Below the pieces are notes generated by a model. That model made no database searches. It had not been told where the DNA came from and saw only the letters and a list, made by a program, of their open reading frames with translations. This document shows positions 18,149 to 26,781 of a stretch of DNA of 64,000 nt, piece after piece (the first letter of the stretch is position 1; each line of letters opens with the position of its first letter). The stretch is from Eudoraea adriatica DSM 19308 (GTDB taxonomy: Bacteria; Bacteroidota; Bacteroidia; Flavobacteriales; Flavobacteriaceae), in the NCBI RefSeq assembly GCF_000382125.1, contig NZ_KB907550.1, forward strand, positions 124,001 through 188,000, in the 5' to 3' direction. Position numbers and translations under genes: made by a program.

Positions 18149-19327
18149 TTATTTTACCACATCGAATTTATAAACGGTTGTGGATTTATATATCTCTCCC
18201 GGCTTTAACAAGGTGCCTGGGAAATCAGGCTGGTTTGGAGAATCAGGAAAATGTTGCGTTTCCAGGCAAAAAGCATTTCTTTTCATATAAGGCTTACCAC
18301 CTTTGCCGGTGCTATTGCCATTTAAGAAGTTGCCGCCATAAAGCTGAACGCCGGGCTCGGACGTATATACCTCCATTACACGGCCACTGGTAGGTTCGGT
18401 AACCCTGGCAGCCAGGACAAGGCCTCCACTGTTTTTGGGAGTTTCATTGAGCACAAAATTATGATCGTAACCTCCTCCTATGACCATTTGCGGATGATTG
18501 CTGTTCAGATCCTGGCGAATAGTTTTAGGGCTGGTAAAATCAAAGGGAGTGCCTTCAACACTTTCAATGGTTCCAATAGGGATAAGACCCGCATCCACCG
18601 GAGTATATCCGGAAGCGTTTATCATCATAACATGATCATTGATATCACCCTTTCCTTCCCCTTTAAGATTAAAATACGAATGGTTGGTTAGATTAATAAT
18701 CGTAGCTTTATCCGTAGTAGCCTCATAGCTGATTTTTAGTTCATTTTCATCTGTAAGCTCGTAGGTTACCTTTACATCCAGGTTCCCCGGGTAACCTTCT
18801 TCCATATCCGGAGAAATTCGTGTAAATTCAATTTGATCAATTCCGGATTGCCTGACTTTCCAGATCACTGCGTCAAAACCAATTGTGCCGCCATGTAAAT
18901 GGTTTTCCCCATTATTCTTCGCAAGTTGATATTCAGTATTCCCGATTGAAAATTTACCTTTGGCAATTCGGTTTCCATACCTGCCAATGACCGCCCCGAA
19001 ATTGTTTTTAGGACCATTCATATAAGCATCGAGTGTAGGTAACCCAAGAACTACATCGCCCATTTCACCATCCTTGTCAGGCACATGTAAGGCAATTAAT
19101 CTTTGTCCGAAATTGGTGAAGTCGGCTTTAAGTCCGTTTTTATTGGTCAGCGTATACAAGTTAACGCTATCACCTTCAATAACTGCTTTAAAATTATCCG
19201 GATTTATTGTATTGGCATATGAAATCTTTTTTGCTTCCATGCCGGGTTCTTTTTGGGCCGATTTATCCTTGCAGCCTAAAAACAGGAGAGAAAACAGGAC
19301 TAATAAATATAACGATTTTAACTTCAT
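18149..19327 (-). CDS. galM: Aldose 1-epimerase (mutarotase), lipoprotein
   Basis: A 392-residue galactose mutarotase. A lipoprotein signal (MKLKSLYLLVLFSLLFLGC, lipobox Cys19) suggests anchoring in the periplasm, a common Bacteroidota variant. GRYGNRIAKGKF, NHLHGG (catalytic His region), NLTNHSYFNL and YDHNFVL are the family blocks; the catalytic glutamate is expected in LETQHFPDSPNQPDFP near the C-terminus. It equilibrates alpha and beta anomers of galactose or other aldoses. It is the first gene of the run leading into the hydroxyproline genes (35 bp gap), with galK five genes later. Confidence 0.92.
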   Translation of the reverse strand: MKLKSLYLLVLFSLLFLGCKDKSAQKEPGMEAKKISYANTINPDNFKAVIEGDSVNLYTLTNKNGLKADFTNFGQRLIALHVPDKDGEMGDVVLGLPTLDAYMNGPKNNFGAVIGRYGNRIAKGKFSIGNTEYQLAKNNGENHLHGGTIGFDAVIWKVRQSGIDQIEFTRISPDMEEGYPGNLDVKVTYELTDENELKISYEATTDKATIINLTNHSYFNLKGEGKGDINDHVMMINASGYTPVDAGLIPIGTIESVEGTPFDFTSPKTIRQDLNSNHPQMVIGGGYDHNFVLNETPKNSGGLVLAARVTEPTSGRVMEVYTSEPGVQLYGGNFLNGNSTGKGGKPYMKRNAFCLETQHFPDSPNQPDFPGTLLKPGEIYKSTTVYKFDVVK

Positions 19328-19334
19328 AAGATAT

Positions 19335-19349
19335 TTGGTATTGGACCAA
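19335..19349. promoter_or_regulatory. Inverted repeat upstream of galM-hydroxyproline operon
   Basis: TTGGT-ATTGG-ACCAA, a 5-bp inverted repeat 8 bp upstream of the galM start in the 156-bp divergent gap. It could be an operator or a 5' leader hairpin of the operon. It is short, so chance occurrence is possible. Confidence 0.3.
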
Positions 19350-19483
19350 TAAAAGTAAGGAAAAGTAAGGAGTTAAAAGAGATACAGGAAATTTTATTGC
19401 TTCAAAAACGGATTTTATTAAAACAGATAGGATATTTACCAAAAGGAACTTTCTGTTAATTAAAATATTTATATTTTAGACTA

Positions 19484-19882
19484 ATGAGATCAGCTTTCAT
19501 TTCTACTTTTGTTCTATTGCTTCTTATTCAATTTTCAGTACGGGGGCAAATAGAACAGGATAAGGCCCTTCATTTTGCAGCAGGGGCATTTGCCGGTGCA
19601 ACCGGAGCATTGATTGCTTCTAAAGTAACCAAGAGAAATCGTTTCTGGACGGTAACCGGTTCTGTTGCAGCTAGTGTTCTAGCCGGATTAGCAAAAGAAG
19701 CCATTGATACCGGGAATGGTGGTGAATGGGATAATGGCGATTTGGCTGCAACGGCTCTGGGTGGGGTAACCGTTGGTATTAGTATTGAATTGTTTTCGAA
19801 AAAAGAAGGTAAATACTATGTAAAGAGAAACAAATCTGACAGGAAAAATAAAAAGAAGGATAAATCAATGGCACTTTACTGA
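19484..19882 (+). CDS. Small exported YfiM/DUF2279-like protein
   Basis: A 132-residue protein with an N-terminal signal peptide (about residues 1-22, MRSAFISTFVLLLLIQFSVRG) and the block DKALHFAAGAFAGATGALIAS, followed by a second small-residue helix (VTGSVAASVLAGLAKEAIDTGNGGEWDNGDLAATALGG). The DK-LHF and K-E--D--G-GE-D--D sequence pattern resembles the YfiM/DUF2279 family of putative periplasmic proteins of unknown function. The C-terminus is strongly basic (KRNKSDRKNKKKDK). It is divergent from galM and convergent with corA. Confidence 0.7.
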   Translation: MRSAFISTFVLLLLIQFSVRGQIEQDKALHFAAGAFAGATGALIASKVTKRNRFWTVTGSVAASVLAGLAKEAIDTGNGGEWDNGDLAATALGGVTVGISIELFSKKEGKYYVKRNKSDRKNKKKDKSMALY

Positions 19883-19912
19883 TTGAATAAATTTTTGATA
19901 AGGACCTCTGTT

Positions 19913-20980
19913 TTAAAGCCACTCTTTGCGCTTGAAGTAGTAGAGCATAGCCAAAAATATCCCGATCATAACACCCCATAACACAAAATACCCATATTTA
20001 AATTTAAGCTCGGGGATATTTTCGAAATTCATTCCATAGATTCCGGCTATAAAAGTTAGCGGTATAAAAATAGTCGCCATAATTGTGAGCACTTTCATTA
20101 CTTCATTCATACGGTTACTAATGGTAGTCATATGCATGTCCATAAGACTCCAGATCAATTCGCGCTGAATATCTATACTTTCCGATACCTGAATTACATG
20201 GTCATACAAATCCCTGAGGTATAATTGTGTTTTTTCCGTAATCAGTGAAAGATCAACTTTATCTATTTGGTTAACTACTTCCCGAAGGGGGTATACTGCA
20301 CGGCGTATTTTTAGAATTTCCCGTTTGAGACCGTGGATTTCATGGATGAGATCCTTATTTGGTTTTTCCGAAAATAAATTTTCCTCCAGTTCTTCAATCT
20401 TATCCCCCATTGTTTCCATAAGGTTAAAATAATTATCCACTATGGCATCCATAAGCGCGTAAAGCAAGTAGTCGGCTCCGTTGCTCCTTACACGGCCCTT
20501 ACTATTTCGCAACCGATCCCTGACAGCATCAAAAACATCGCCATCTGCTTCCTGAAAAGACAATAAATAGTTGGAGCCCTGAATGAAACTAATATTCTCG
20601 AATTTCAGATTCTGATCTTTATCAAAATAAAGCATTTTTAAAACCATGAAAATATATTCCTCATGCTCTTCCATTTTGGGCCTTTGCTGGGTATTGGTAA
20701 TGTCTTCAAGGATCAGGGGGTGCAGTTCAAAATCTTTCCCTAATTTTTCAATCTCCTTTACATGATTGAGCCCATTAACATTAATCCAGGTTATGGTTTC
20801 TTTATTTTCATAAGTGAAGGCTTCTTCAATATTTTTGAGTTTCTTTTCATCCAGATAATCCTTGTTGTAATCAAAAACATCTATAAATAAATCTTTAGTG
20901 GCTTTTTTTCCAACATAGACAACAGTGCCTGGTGCTAATCCGGTTTTTCTGGCCACCTTTGATGTATTTCCTGTTTTCAT
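19913..20980 (-). CDS. corA: CorA family magnesium/cobalt transporter
   Basis: A 355-residue CorA-type divalent cation channel. Residues 1-285 form the cytoplasmic funnel with long helices. The signature GMN is at about 316-318 (IYGMNFENIPE) after the first membrane helix (MATIFIPLTFIAGI), followed by a second helix (YFVLWGVMIGIFLAMLYYF) and a basic C-terminal tail KRKEW. Length and topology are normal. It is convergent with the YfiM-like gene and divergent from the five-gene operon starting at 21141. Confidence 0.93.
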   Translation of the reverse strand: MKTGNTSKVARKTGLAPGTVVYVGKKATKDLFIDVFDYNKDYLDEKKLKNIEEAFTYENKETITWINVNGLNHVKEIEKLGKDFELHPLILEDITNTQQRPKMEEHEEYIFMVLKMLYFDKDQNLKFENISFIQGSNYLLSFQEADGDVFDAVRDRLRNSKGRVRSNGADYLLYALMDAIVDNYFNLMETMGDKIEELEENLFSEKPNKDLIHEIHGLKREILKIRRAVYPLREVVNQIDKVDLSLITEKTQLYLRDLYDHVIQVSESIDIQRELIWSLMDMHMTTISNRMNEVMKVLTIMATIFIPLTFIAGIYGMNFENIPELKFKYGYFVLWGVMIGIFLAMLYYFKRKEWL

Positions 20981-21140
20981 GTCCTAAGTTTGTTGGTATA
21001 CAATGTAGGTTATTTAGATTAGTTCTACAAACCCATTCCTAACCCGATTCAGAGGATTGAATCAGACAATAATTTTACCCTTTTTTAAACTTTATAACTG
21101 ATATTTAGTATACATTTAAGCAGAATAATAGGCCAATAAA

Positions 21141-22202
21141 ATGAATCTTAAAGATGGGGTTAAAACTGCAGAAAACAAAGTCTCCGCAGAGACCAGTAAC
21201 TTGAGTTTATTTGTTCGGAACAAGGACAATGCTCTGATAGACAGGCTGGAAAGTTATGAGGACATCATAAATATTGAAGTAGGGGATACAGGGTTATACA
21301 GGGCCAAGACACTGGAGCGGGAATTTAATATTAGGCAACTTTATACAAAATATGAAGGAGATAATCCTACCGGAACTCAGAAGGACCGTATAGCTTTTGC
21401 TCAGATTTACGACGCATTGCGCAGGGAGTTTGATGTAGTTACACTGGCAACTTGCGGTAACTACGGTGTGGCGATGGCCCTGGCAGCAAATCTGGCGGGA
21501 ATCAAATGCAAAATATTCATTCCGGCGGCATATCATACGGAACGGATCAAGGAAATGGAGATACTGAACGCAGAAATTATACGGCTAAATGCGAGCTATG
21601 AAGAAGTGGTTGTCAAGAGCAGTGAACTGGCCAGGCAGAATGAGTGGTATGATGCAAATCCGGGAGGAGCAAACACACCTCTGCAAATTTCGGCTTATTC
21701 CAAAATTGCCGACGAAATTGTGGAAGACCTTGGGGACGCCCCTAAATATTGTGCGGCTCCCGTCTCTAACGGAACGTTGTTTGCCGGAATTTACCGTGGT
21801 TTCGTGAATTTGTACAAAAGAGGGAAAACTTCGAGAATCCCAAAGATGATAGCCGCCTCATCAAGCAGGAAGAATCCTATAGTGCAGTCCTTTAAGCTGG
21901 GATTGGAGGTGTGTAAAGATTTGAGTCCGGAAATTATCAAGGAAACACAATACAATGAACCTCTCATAAACTGGCACAGTTTTGACGGAGATGAAGCACT
22001 TTATGCTATCAGGGAATCCAAGGGAGAAGCATTTAATATAAGTGATAAAAAGATGAAGGAAATGAGTTCGCTTTTACTTAAAAAAGAAGGGATTAAAATA
22101 CTTCCCGCGGCAACAGCCGGACTTATTGCATTATTGGAACTTGATGAAAAACTGGACTTTGAACCAGACCGGTTTGTGGCCATATTAACGGCCAGATACT
22201 AA
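21141..22202 (+). CDS. Threonine-synthase-like PLP-dependent enzyme (fold type II)
   Basis: A 353-residue PLP enzyme of the tryptophan-synthase-beta fold. K81 in NPTGTQKDR is the expected Schiff-base lysine and TCGNYGVAMALAAN (about 106-119) is the substrate-binding loop. At 353 residues it lacks the N-terminal extension of plant-type threonine synthase, and no homoserine kinase gene is adjacent, so it is probably not the housekeeping enzyme. Likely chemistry is beta/gamma-replacement or elimination on an amino acid. It is gene 1 of an operon of five with gaps of 17 bp, 4 bp, an overlap of 17 bp and an overlap of 1 bp. The actual substrate is unknown. Confidence 0.8.
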   Translation: MNLKDGVKTAENKVSAETSNLSLFVRNKDNALIDRLESYEDIINIEVGDTGLYRAKTLEREFNIRQLYTKYEGDNPTGTQKDRIAFAQIYDALRREFDVVTLATCGNYGVAMALAANLAGIKCKIFIPAAYHTERIKEMEILNAEIIRLNASYEEVVVKSSELARQNEWYDANPGGANTPLQISAYSKIADEIVEDLGDAPKYCAAPVSNGTLFAGIYRGFVNLYKRGKTSRIPKMIAASSSRKNPIVQSFKLGLEVCKDLSPEIIKETQYNEPLINWHSFDGDEALYAIRESKGEAFNISDKKMKEMSSLLLKKEGIKILPAATAGLIALLELDEKLDFEPDRFVAILTARY

Positions 22203-22219
22203 GTGTTAAAATAGAAGAA

Positions 22220-23293
22220 ATGAAAAAAAGTATAGACGGGAGAGCTCTGGTATATTGCCAGAACGCATTCAATACTCCAAACGGAAAAACTGCTCACGGA
22301 CTGGTCCGGTTTACTGAACGTTATGAAATTGTCGGCGTTGTCGACAGTAGCTATGCCGGTAAGGATGCCGGTGAAGTTTTAGATGGGAAACCAAACGGAA
22401 TACCCATATTTAGAAGTGTGGCGGCAGCTACAAAAAGTTTAACGGAAACTAAAAAGTTACCTTCTTATTTTGTCATAGGACTTGCTCCGGATGGTGGGCG
22501 ATTGCCGGCCGCAGCAAAATCTGCCGTCAAGGAAGCCCTGGAAATGGGTTGGAATATTGATAGTGGCCTACATGATTTTTTATCCAAAGATAAAATACTG
22601 GCCAGTCTGGCGGATACGTGTGGATGTATAATCAGGGACGTGCGGATGACTCCGGAAAGGGACAAACTTCATTTTTTTACCGGGGATATTGAAAAGGTAA
22701 GTTGCCTTAAATTGGCTGTGTTGGGAACAGACTCTGCATTGGGTAAAAGAACGACAGCATGGATCCTTGTTCATGGTTTTAGGAAGGCCGGGCTTAAGGC
22801 CGAGCTAATTGGAACGGGGCAAACTGCCTGGATGCAAGGCGCCAAATACAGCATGATTTTGGACAGTTGTATAAATGATTTTGTTTCAGGTGAGATAGAA
22901 CATGCGGTTGTTACTGCCTGGGAAAAAGAACACCCGGATGTTATTGTTATTGAAGGGCAAGGGAGTTTAATGAACCCTGCCTATCCGGGGGGGTTTGAAA
23001 TTCTTGCAGCCGGGAGACCTGATTATGTTATTTTACAGCATGCTCCAAAAAGACTGGAGTATGATGGTTTTCCGGGCTATAAACTGCATTCCCTGAAAGA
23101 ACAGATCAATGCTATAGAGGTTATATCGGGGAAAGAAGTACTGGCAATTACGGTGAACCACGAACTAATGGCCGAAGATGAAATTTTACCTGCCTGCGAT
23201 AAAATATCTGAAGAAACCGGCTTACCTGCTTTTGATGTGTTAGCCCATGGGGCTGATGAACTTATAGGTTTATTGAAGGCGAAAATAAAATAA
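22220..23293 (+). CDS. DUF1611 protein, DgcN-like (candidate D-glutamate N-acetyltransferase)
   Basis: A 357-residue protein of the DUF1611 family. The N-terminal half is Rossmann-like (VGVVDSSYAGKDAGEVLDGKPNGIPIF), and the C-terminal half is a P-loop-type domain with GTDSALGKRTT at 169-179 and VIVIEGQGSLMNPAYPGG near 236. A characterised member, DgcN, acetylates D-glutamate and works with an enolase-superfamily racemase (DgcA). An enolase-superfamily gene is present here at 25602, three genes downstream, so an analogous acetylation-racemisation pair is plausible. The exact amino-acid substrate is not provable from sequence. No signal peptide; cytoplasmic. Confidence 0.82.
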   Translation: MKKSIDGRALVYCQNAFNTPNGKTAHGLVRFTERYEIVGVVDSSYAGKDAGEVLDGKPNGIPIFRSVAAATKSLTETKKLPSYFVIGLAPDGGRLPAAAKSAVKEALEMGWNIDSGLHDFLSKDKILASLADTCGCIIRDVRMTPERDKLHFFTGDIEKVSCLKLAVLGTDSALGKRTTAWILVHGFRKAGLKAELIGTGQTAWMQGAKYSMILDSCINDFVSGEIEHAVVTAWEKEHPDVIVIEGQGSLMNPAYPGGFEILAAGRPDYVILQHAPKRLEYDGFPGYKLHSLKEQINAIEVISGKEVLAITVNHELMAEDEILPACDKISEETGLPAFDVLAHGADELIGLLKAKIK

Positions 23294-23297
23294 AACG

Positions 23298-24818
23298 ATG
23301 GACATCAGATCACTTGTTGTTTTTCCTTTACTTAAAGTACACAATATAAACGTTGAGCCCAAACGCGTAAAGGCGGTTTATACGATTGTGAAAAATGACG
23401 GGAGTGAAGAGAAAAATGAGTTGATCTATTCCTACGATAACACCTACTTTGATCGAAAAAATCCGAATGATGTTAACCTTGCTTCTATGATGGTGGTCCA
23501 GGTAGCCTTAAATTACGGACTTTTTTTTGAAAACATTGAGTTTGATGGTCTTTTTGATCAGGCAGATCAACGATTTCTCCACGATATGATGGAAAACACA
23601 TCGAGGGAAATATTAGTCAACAAATTCCTGAGCAAAAATGAGTTTTTAAAACCACCATTTGATACTATTACGGCTGAAAAAATGGATCGTTATTCGGCCG
23701 CGAAATTGACTTTCACGAATACCCGGTTTTATCATTTGGCACTTAAAAAGGATAGTGCGAAAACAGACAAATCACATTACGCTATTTTGAGTAGCGGAGG
23801 TAAAGACAGTTTGCTGACTTACGGGTTAATCAAAGAAATTGGCGAGGCGCACCCGGTCTTTATCAATGAATCCGGGCGACACTGGTTTACAGCTGTTAAT
23901 GCCTATAAATACCTTCAAAGAACGGAACCAAATACAGCCAAACCCTGGTGCAACAGCGATCGTATCTTTAATTGGATGGTAAGACAAATGCCTTTTATCA
24001 AAGAAAATTTTCAAAATATCAGGGCTGACATCTATCCCATAAGATTATGGACAGTAGCCGTATTTCTTTTCGGCGTTTTGCCTGTTGTGCGTAAGCGAAA
24101 CATTGGAAATATTCTGATAGGCAACGAATATGACACTACATTAAAAGGAAACCATAACGGTATAACACATTATAAGGGCCTTTATGACCAGAGTGCTTAT
24201 TTCGATAATGCCATGAGCAGATACTATCATAAAAAGGGATGGGATATTTTTCAATATTCTATTTTACGTAGTCTATCCGAACTACTGATATTAAAGATAT
24301 TAGTGAAGAGATACCCTGAACTCCAAAGACAGCAAGTGTCCTGTCATGCGGCACATGCACAAGGCGGTTTGATGCTGCCTTGCGGGAATTGCGAAAAATG
24401 CAGGCGAATAGTAGGGATGTTGAAAGCATTGGATGAGGACCCGAAAAGGTGTGGTTATTCTGAAGAGCAAATTAAGAAAGGGCTGGACGCGCTTTCCAAA
24501 CAGAGTATTAAACAGCTTGGCTCGGATGCAGCGCAGTTGTACTATATCTTAGTGAGTAAGAAATTGATTGAAGTGAACGAGCATACCCGTAAACTGGCAA
24601 AGGAACACCCGGAAATTATGCAACTCCGCTTTGACCGGGAAAGGAGCAATTTGGAAGATATGCCCAAATATATCAGAGCACCTCTTTTCCGTATTTTCAC
24701 CAAATATTCTGATGCAGCCGTACAATTAAAAGATCGGAAATGGCAAACATTCGAATTTGATCAGGAACAAATTAATATACCTTATTTTTTAACTAAAGAA
24801 AATGAATACAACAACTAA
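23298..24818 (+). CDS. QueC-like PP-loop ATP pyrophosphatase family protein of unknown function
   Basis: A 506-residue cytoplasmic protein. An ATP-binding PP-loop SGGKDS is at residues 166-171, preceded by a hydrophobic strand (YAILS). A candidate zinc site of QueC type, C349-x12-C362-G-x-C365-x2-C368 (LPCGNCEKC), follows. QueC makes the nitrile of preQ0 with a similar PP-loop plus CGxCxxC site, but is about 220 residues, while this protein has a 160-residue N-terminal domain and a 130-residue C-terminal domain I do not recognise. Likely chemistry is ATP-dependent adenylation of a carboxylate followed by amide/nitrile formation or thiolation. It starts 4 bp after the DUF1611 gene and overlaps the creatininase gene by 17 bp. 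Confidence 0.75.
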   Translation: MDIRSLVVFPLLKVHNINVEPKRVKAVYTIVKNDGSEEKNELIYSYDNTYFDRKNPNDVNLASMMVVQVALNYGLFFENIEFDGLFDQADQRFLHDMMENTSREILVNKFLSKNEFLKPPFDTITAEKMDRYSAAKLTFTNTRFYHLALKKDSAKTDKSHYAILSSGGKDSLLTYGLIKEIGEAHPVFINESGRHWFTAVNAYKYLQRTEPNTAKPWCNSDRIFNWMVRQMPFIKENFQNIRADIYPIRLWTVAVFLFGVLPVVRKRNIGNILIGNEYDTTLKGNHNGITHYKGLYDQSAYFDNAMSRYYHKKGWDIFQYSILRSLSELLILKILVKRYPELQRQQVSCHAAHAQGGLMLPCGNCEKCRRIVGMLKALDEDPKRCGYSEEQIKKGLDALSKQSIKQLGSDAAQLYYILVSKKLIEVNEHTRKLAKEHPEIMQLRFDRERSNLEDMPKYIRAPLFRIFTKYSDAAVQLKDRKWQTFEFDQEQINIPYFLTKENEYNN

Positions 24819-25602
24819 AAGAGCCGGTTTCCTTTGGGAGCAAATGACCTGGCCGGAAATTGAAGCATATCTTAAAACAGTAGATACAGCAATCCTTCCA
24901 TGCGGAGCAATAGAGCAGCACGGTCCTCACTTACCGGTAGATGTTGATTATTTTGATGCTAAATACATGGCTTACAAGGTGGCAGAGGGCTGTAAAGATC
25001 CAAAACCATTGGTGTTGCCTACAATTCCGTTTGGCGTCTCATTTCATCACGACGATTTTAAAGGTACTCTAAGTATCACAAATGATGCACTCTCTAAATT
25101 TGTATATGACCTGGGGATGAGCCTTGCTAAAAATGGGGTAAAAAAATTAATAATTCTGAATGGTCATGGAGACAACGCACCTACGCTTAGCTATGCGGCT
25201 CAAATGATTACAAGGGATACTAATATTTTTGTCTGTTTAGACACCGGGGAAACCAGCGATGCCCACCTTTATAAACTAATCGATACTCCAAATGATATTC
25301 ATGCCGGTGAGATTGAAACCAGCACCACCCTTGCGATTCGGCCGGAATTGGTTCAAATGGATAAGGCTGTCAATGAGACTATGATGTTTGACAATAAATA
25401 TCTGGATTATGATAGTGAATCCAGTGTTAACTGGTATGTTCATACCCATAAAATCTCAGAAAGCGGAGTTATGGGGGATGCTACCAAGGCTACGGCAGAA
25501 AAAGGCAGAAAAATGTGGGACCTGATGATCCTGCATATGATAAGGTTTGTTGAATCTATAAAAAACGCTCCTTTAAAAGATTTATATCAAAAGCGGTATT
25601 AA
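24802..25602 (+). CDS. Creatininase-family amidohydrolase
   Basis: A 266-residue metal-dependent amidohydrolase of the creatininase/MftE/FAPy-deformylase family. Metal ligands are visible in CGAIEQHGPHLPVDVDYFD (E38, H40, H43, D47/D49), ILNGHGDN (about 119-126) and IHAGEIETS (about 170-178). These proteins hydrolyse cyclic or linear amides; family members serve diverse small-molecule pathways. It overlaps the PP-loop gene before it and shares TAATG with the enolase-superfamily gene after it, so it is clearly part of the same operon. The substrate is unknown. Confidence 0.85.
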   Translation: MNTTTKRAGFLWEQMTWPEIEAYLKTVDTAILPCGAIEQHGPHLPVDVDYFDAKYMAYKVAEGCKDPKPLVLPTIPFGVSFHHDDFKGTLSITNDALSKFVYDLGMSLAKNGVKKLIILNGHGDNAPTLSYAAQMITRDTNIFVCLDTGETSDAHLYKLIDTPNDIHAGEIETSTTLAIRPELVQMDKAVNETMMFDNKYLDYDSESSVNWYVHTHKISESGVMGDATKATAEKGRKMWDLMILHMIRFVESIKNAPLKDLYQKRY

Positions 25603-26663
25603 TGAGAATTACAAAGATATCCTATGAGCGGCTTCAATTAAAACTCGTGGAGCCCTATACCATAGCTTATGAGACTGTAGAAGAAACGACGAACTTTATT
25701 CTAAAGCTGGAGACAGAAAGTAAATGGACGGCTTATGGCTGTTCAGCACCCGATGTTACTGTAACAGGAGAAAGCCCGGAGCAGGTAGAGGAATCTATAA
25801 AAGATATTATTATACCGTATTTAAAAGGTAAAAACCCATTTACATATATCAGGATTTTAACGGAACTAAAGGAAATGTTGGGTGATAAATCGTCCGCTTT
25901 GGCAATGGTCGATATTGCGCTGTATGACCTTATAGCAAAGAAAGCAGAAGTGCCTTTGTATCAATTTCTTGGGGGATATCGCAATTGCATTGCCACGAGT
26001 ATAACCATTGGGATATTGCCCTTGGATGAAACGCTGAAACGGGCAGGTGATTTTGTAAAACAGGGATTCACCATCCTAAAAATTAAAGGGGGTCTGAATT
26101 TTCAGGAGGATATTGAAAAAATGATTCTGATACATGAAAAATTTCCTCAAACAGTACTTAGGTTTGATGGTAATCAGGGTTATAATGTTGCAGAATCGAT
26201 TGCTTTTGTGGAAGCGACCAAAAAAATCGGGATCCAGATATTTGAACAACCCACAAAAGTTGAACGTGAAAAGAAATTGGGCGAGGTAACAGATAGGACT
26301 CATATCCCTGTAATGGCAGACGAGAGTATCAAAACTCTGGCTGATGCTTTTCGTTTGGCTCAAAATGAACGGATTGATATGGTCAATATCAAATTGATGA
26401 AAGTGGGGGGTATTTCTGTGGCAATGCATATTAATTCAGTGGCCAAATCTGCAAATCTGGAAGCTATGGTTGGATGTATAGATGAATGTAGTTTAGGAAT
26501 CTCTGCCGGACTTCATTTTGCCTTATCCCGACCCAATATCCATTATGCAGATCTTGACGGGCATCTGGATATTGAAAATGATCCCTTTATGGGCCTTTTT
26601 AAACTGGAAAAAGGCATACTCTATCCTACCCAAAGTGCCGGTTTGGGGCTAATAGATAGGTAA
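25602..26663 (+). CDS. Enolase-superfamily epimerase (dipeptide epimerase / DgcA-like)
   Basis: A 353-residue member of the muconate-lactonising subgroup of the enolase superfamily. Residues fitting the epimerase active site are K160-I-K162 (second-strand KxK), D189 (FDGNQGY), E215 (FEQP), D240-E241 (MADES) and K264 (NIKLMK). This set is typical of L-Ala-D/L-Glu epimerases and of N-acetyl-glutamate racemase DgcA. With a DgcN-like DUF1611 gene in the operon, racemisation of an N-acylated amino acid or a dipeptide is likely. It begins with the ATG of TAATG overlapping the previous stop and is the last gene of the operon. Confidence 0.85.
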   Translation: MRITKISYERLQLKLVEPYTIAYETVEETTNFILKLETESKWTAYGCSAPDVTVTGESPEQVEESIKDIIIPYLKGKNPFTYIRILTELKEMLGDKSSALAMVDIALYDLIAKKAEVPLYQFLGGYRNCIATSITIGILPLDETLKRAGDFVKQGFTILKIKGGLNFQEDIEKMILIHEKFPQTVLRFDGNQGYNVAESIAFVEATKKIGIQIFEQPTKVEREKKLGEVTDRTHIPVMADESIKTLADAFRLAQNERIDMVNIKLMKVGGISVAMHINSVAKSANLEAMVGCIDECSLGISAGLHFALSRPNIHYADLDGHLDIENDPFMGLFKLEKGILYPTQSAGLGLIDR

Positions 26664-26781
26664 AAACTCCATCACTTTGAATAAATGACTTATGCAGTAC
26701 TTTGTTAAAGTTGAACAATGACCCTTTATTGGAATTCAAAGAATTTGGATTTTTTATGATTAATGGATGAAACCTGAAGAC

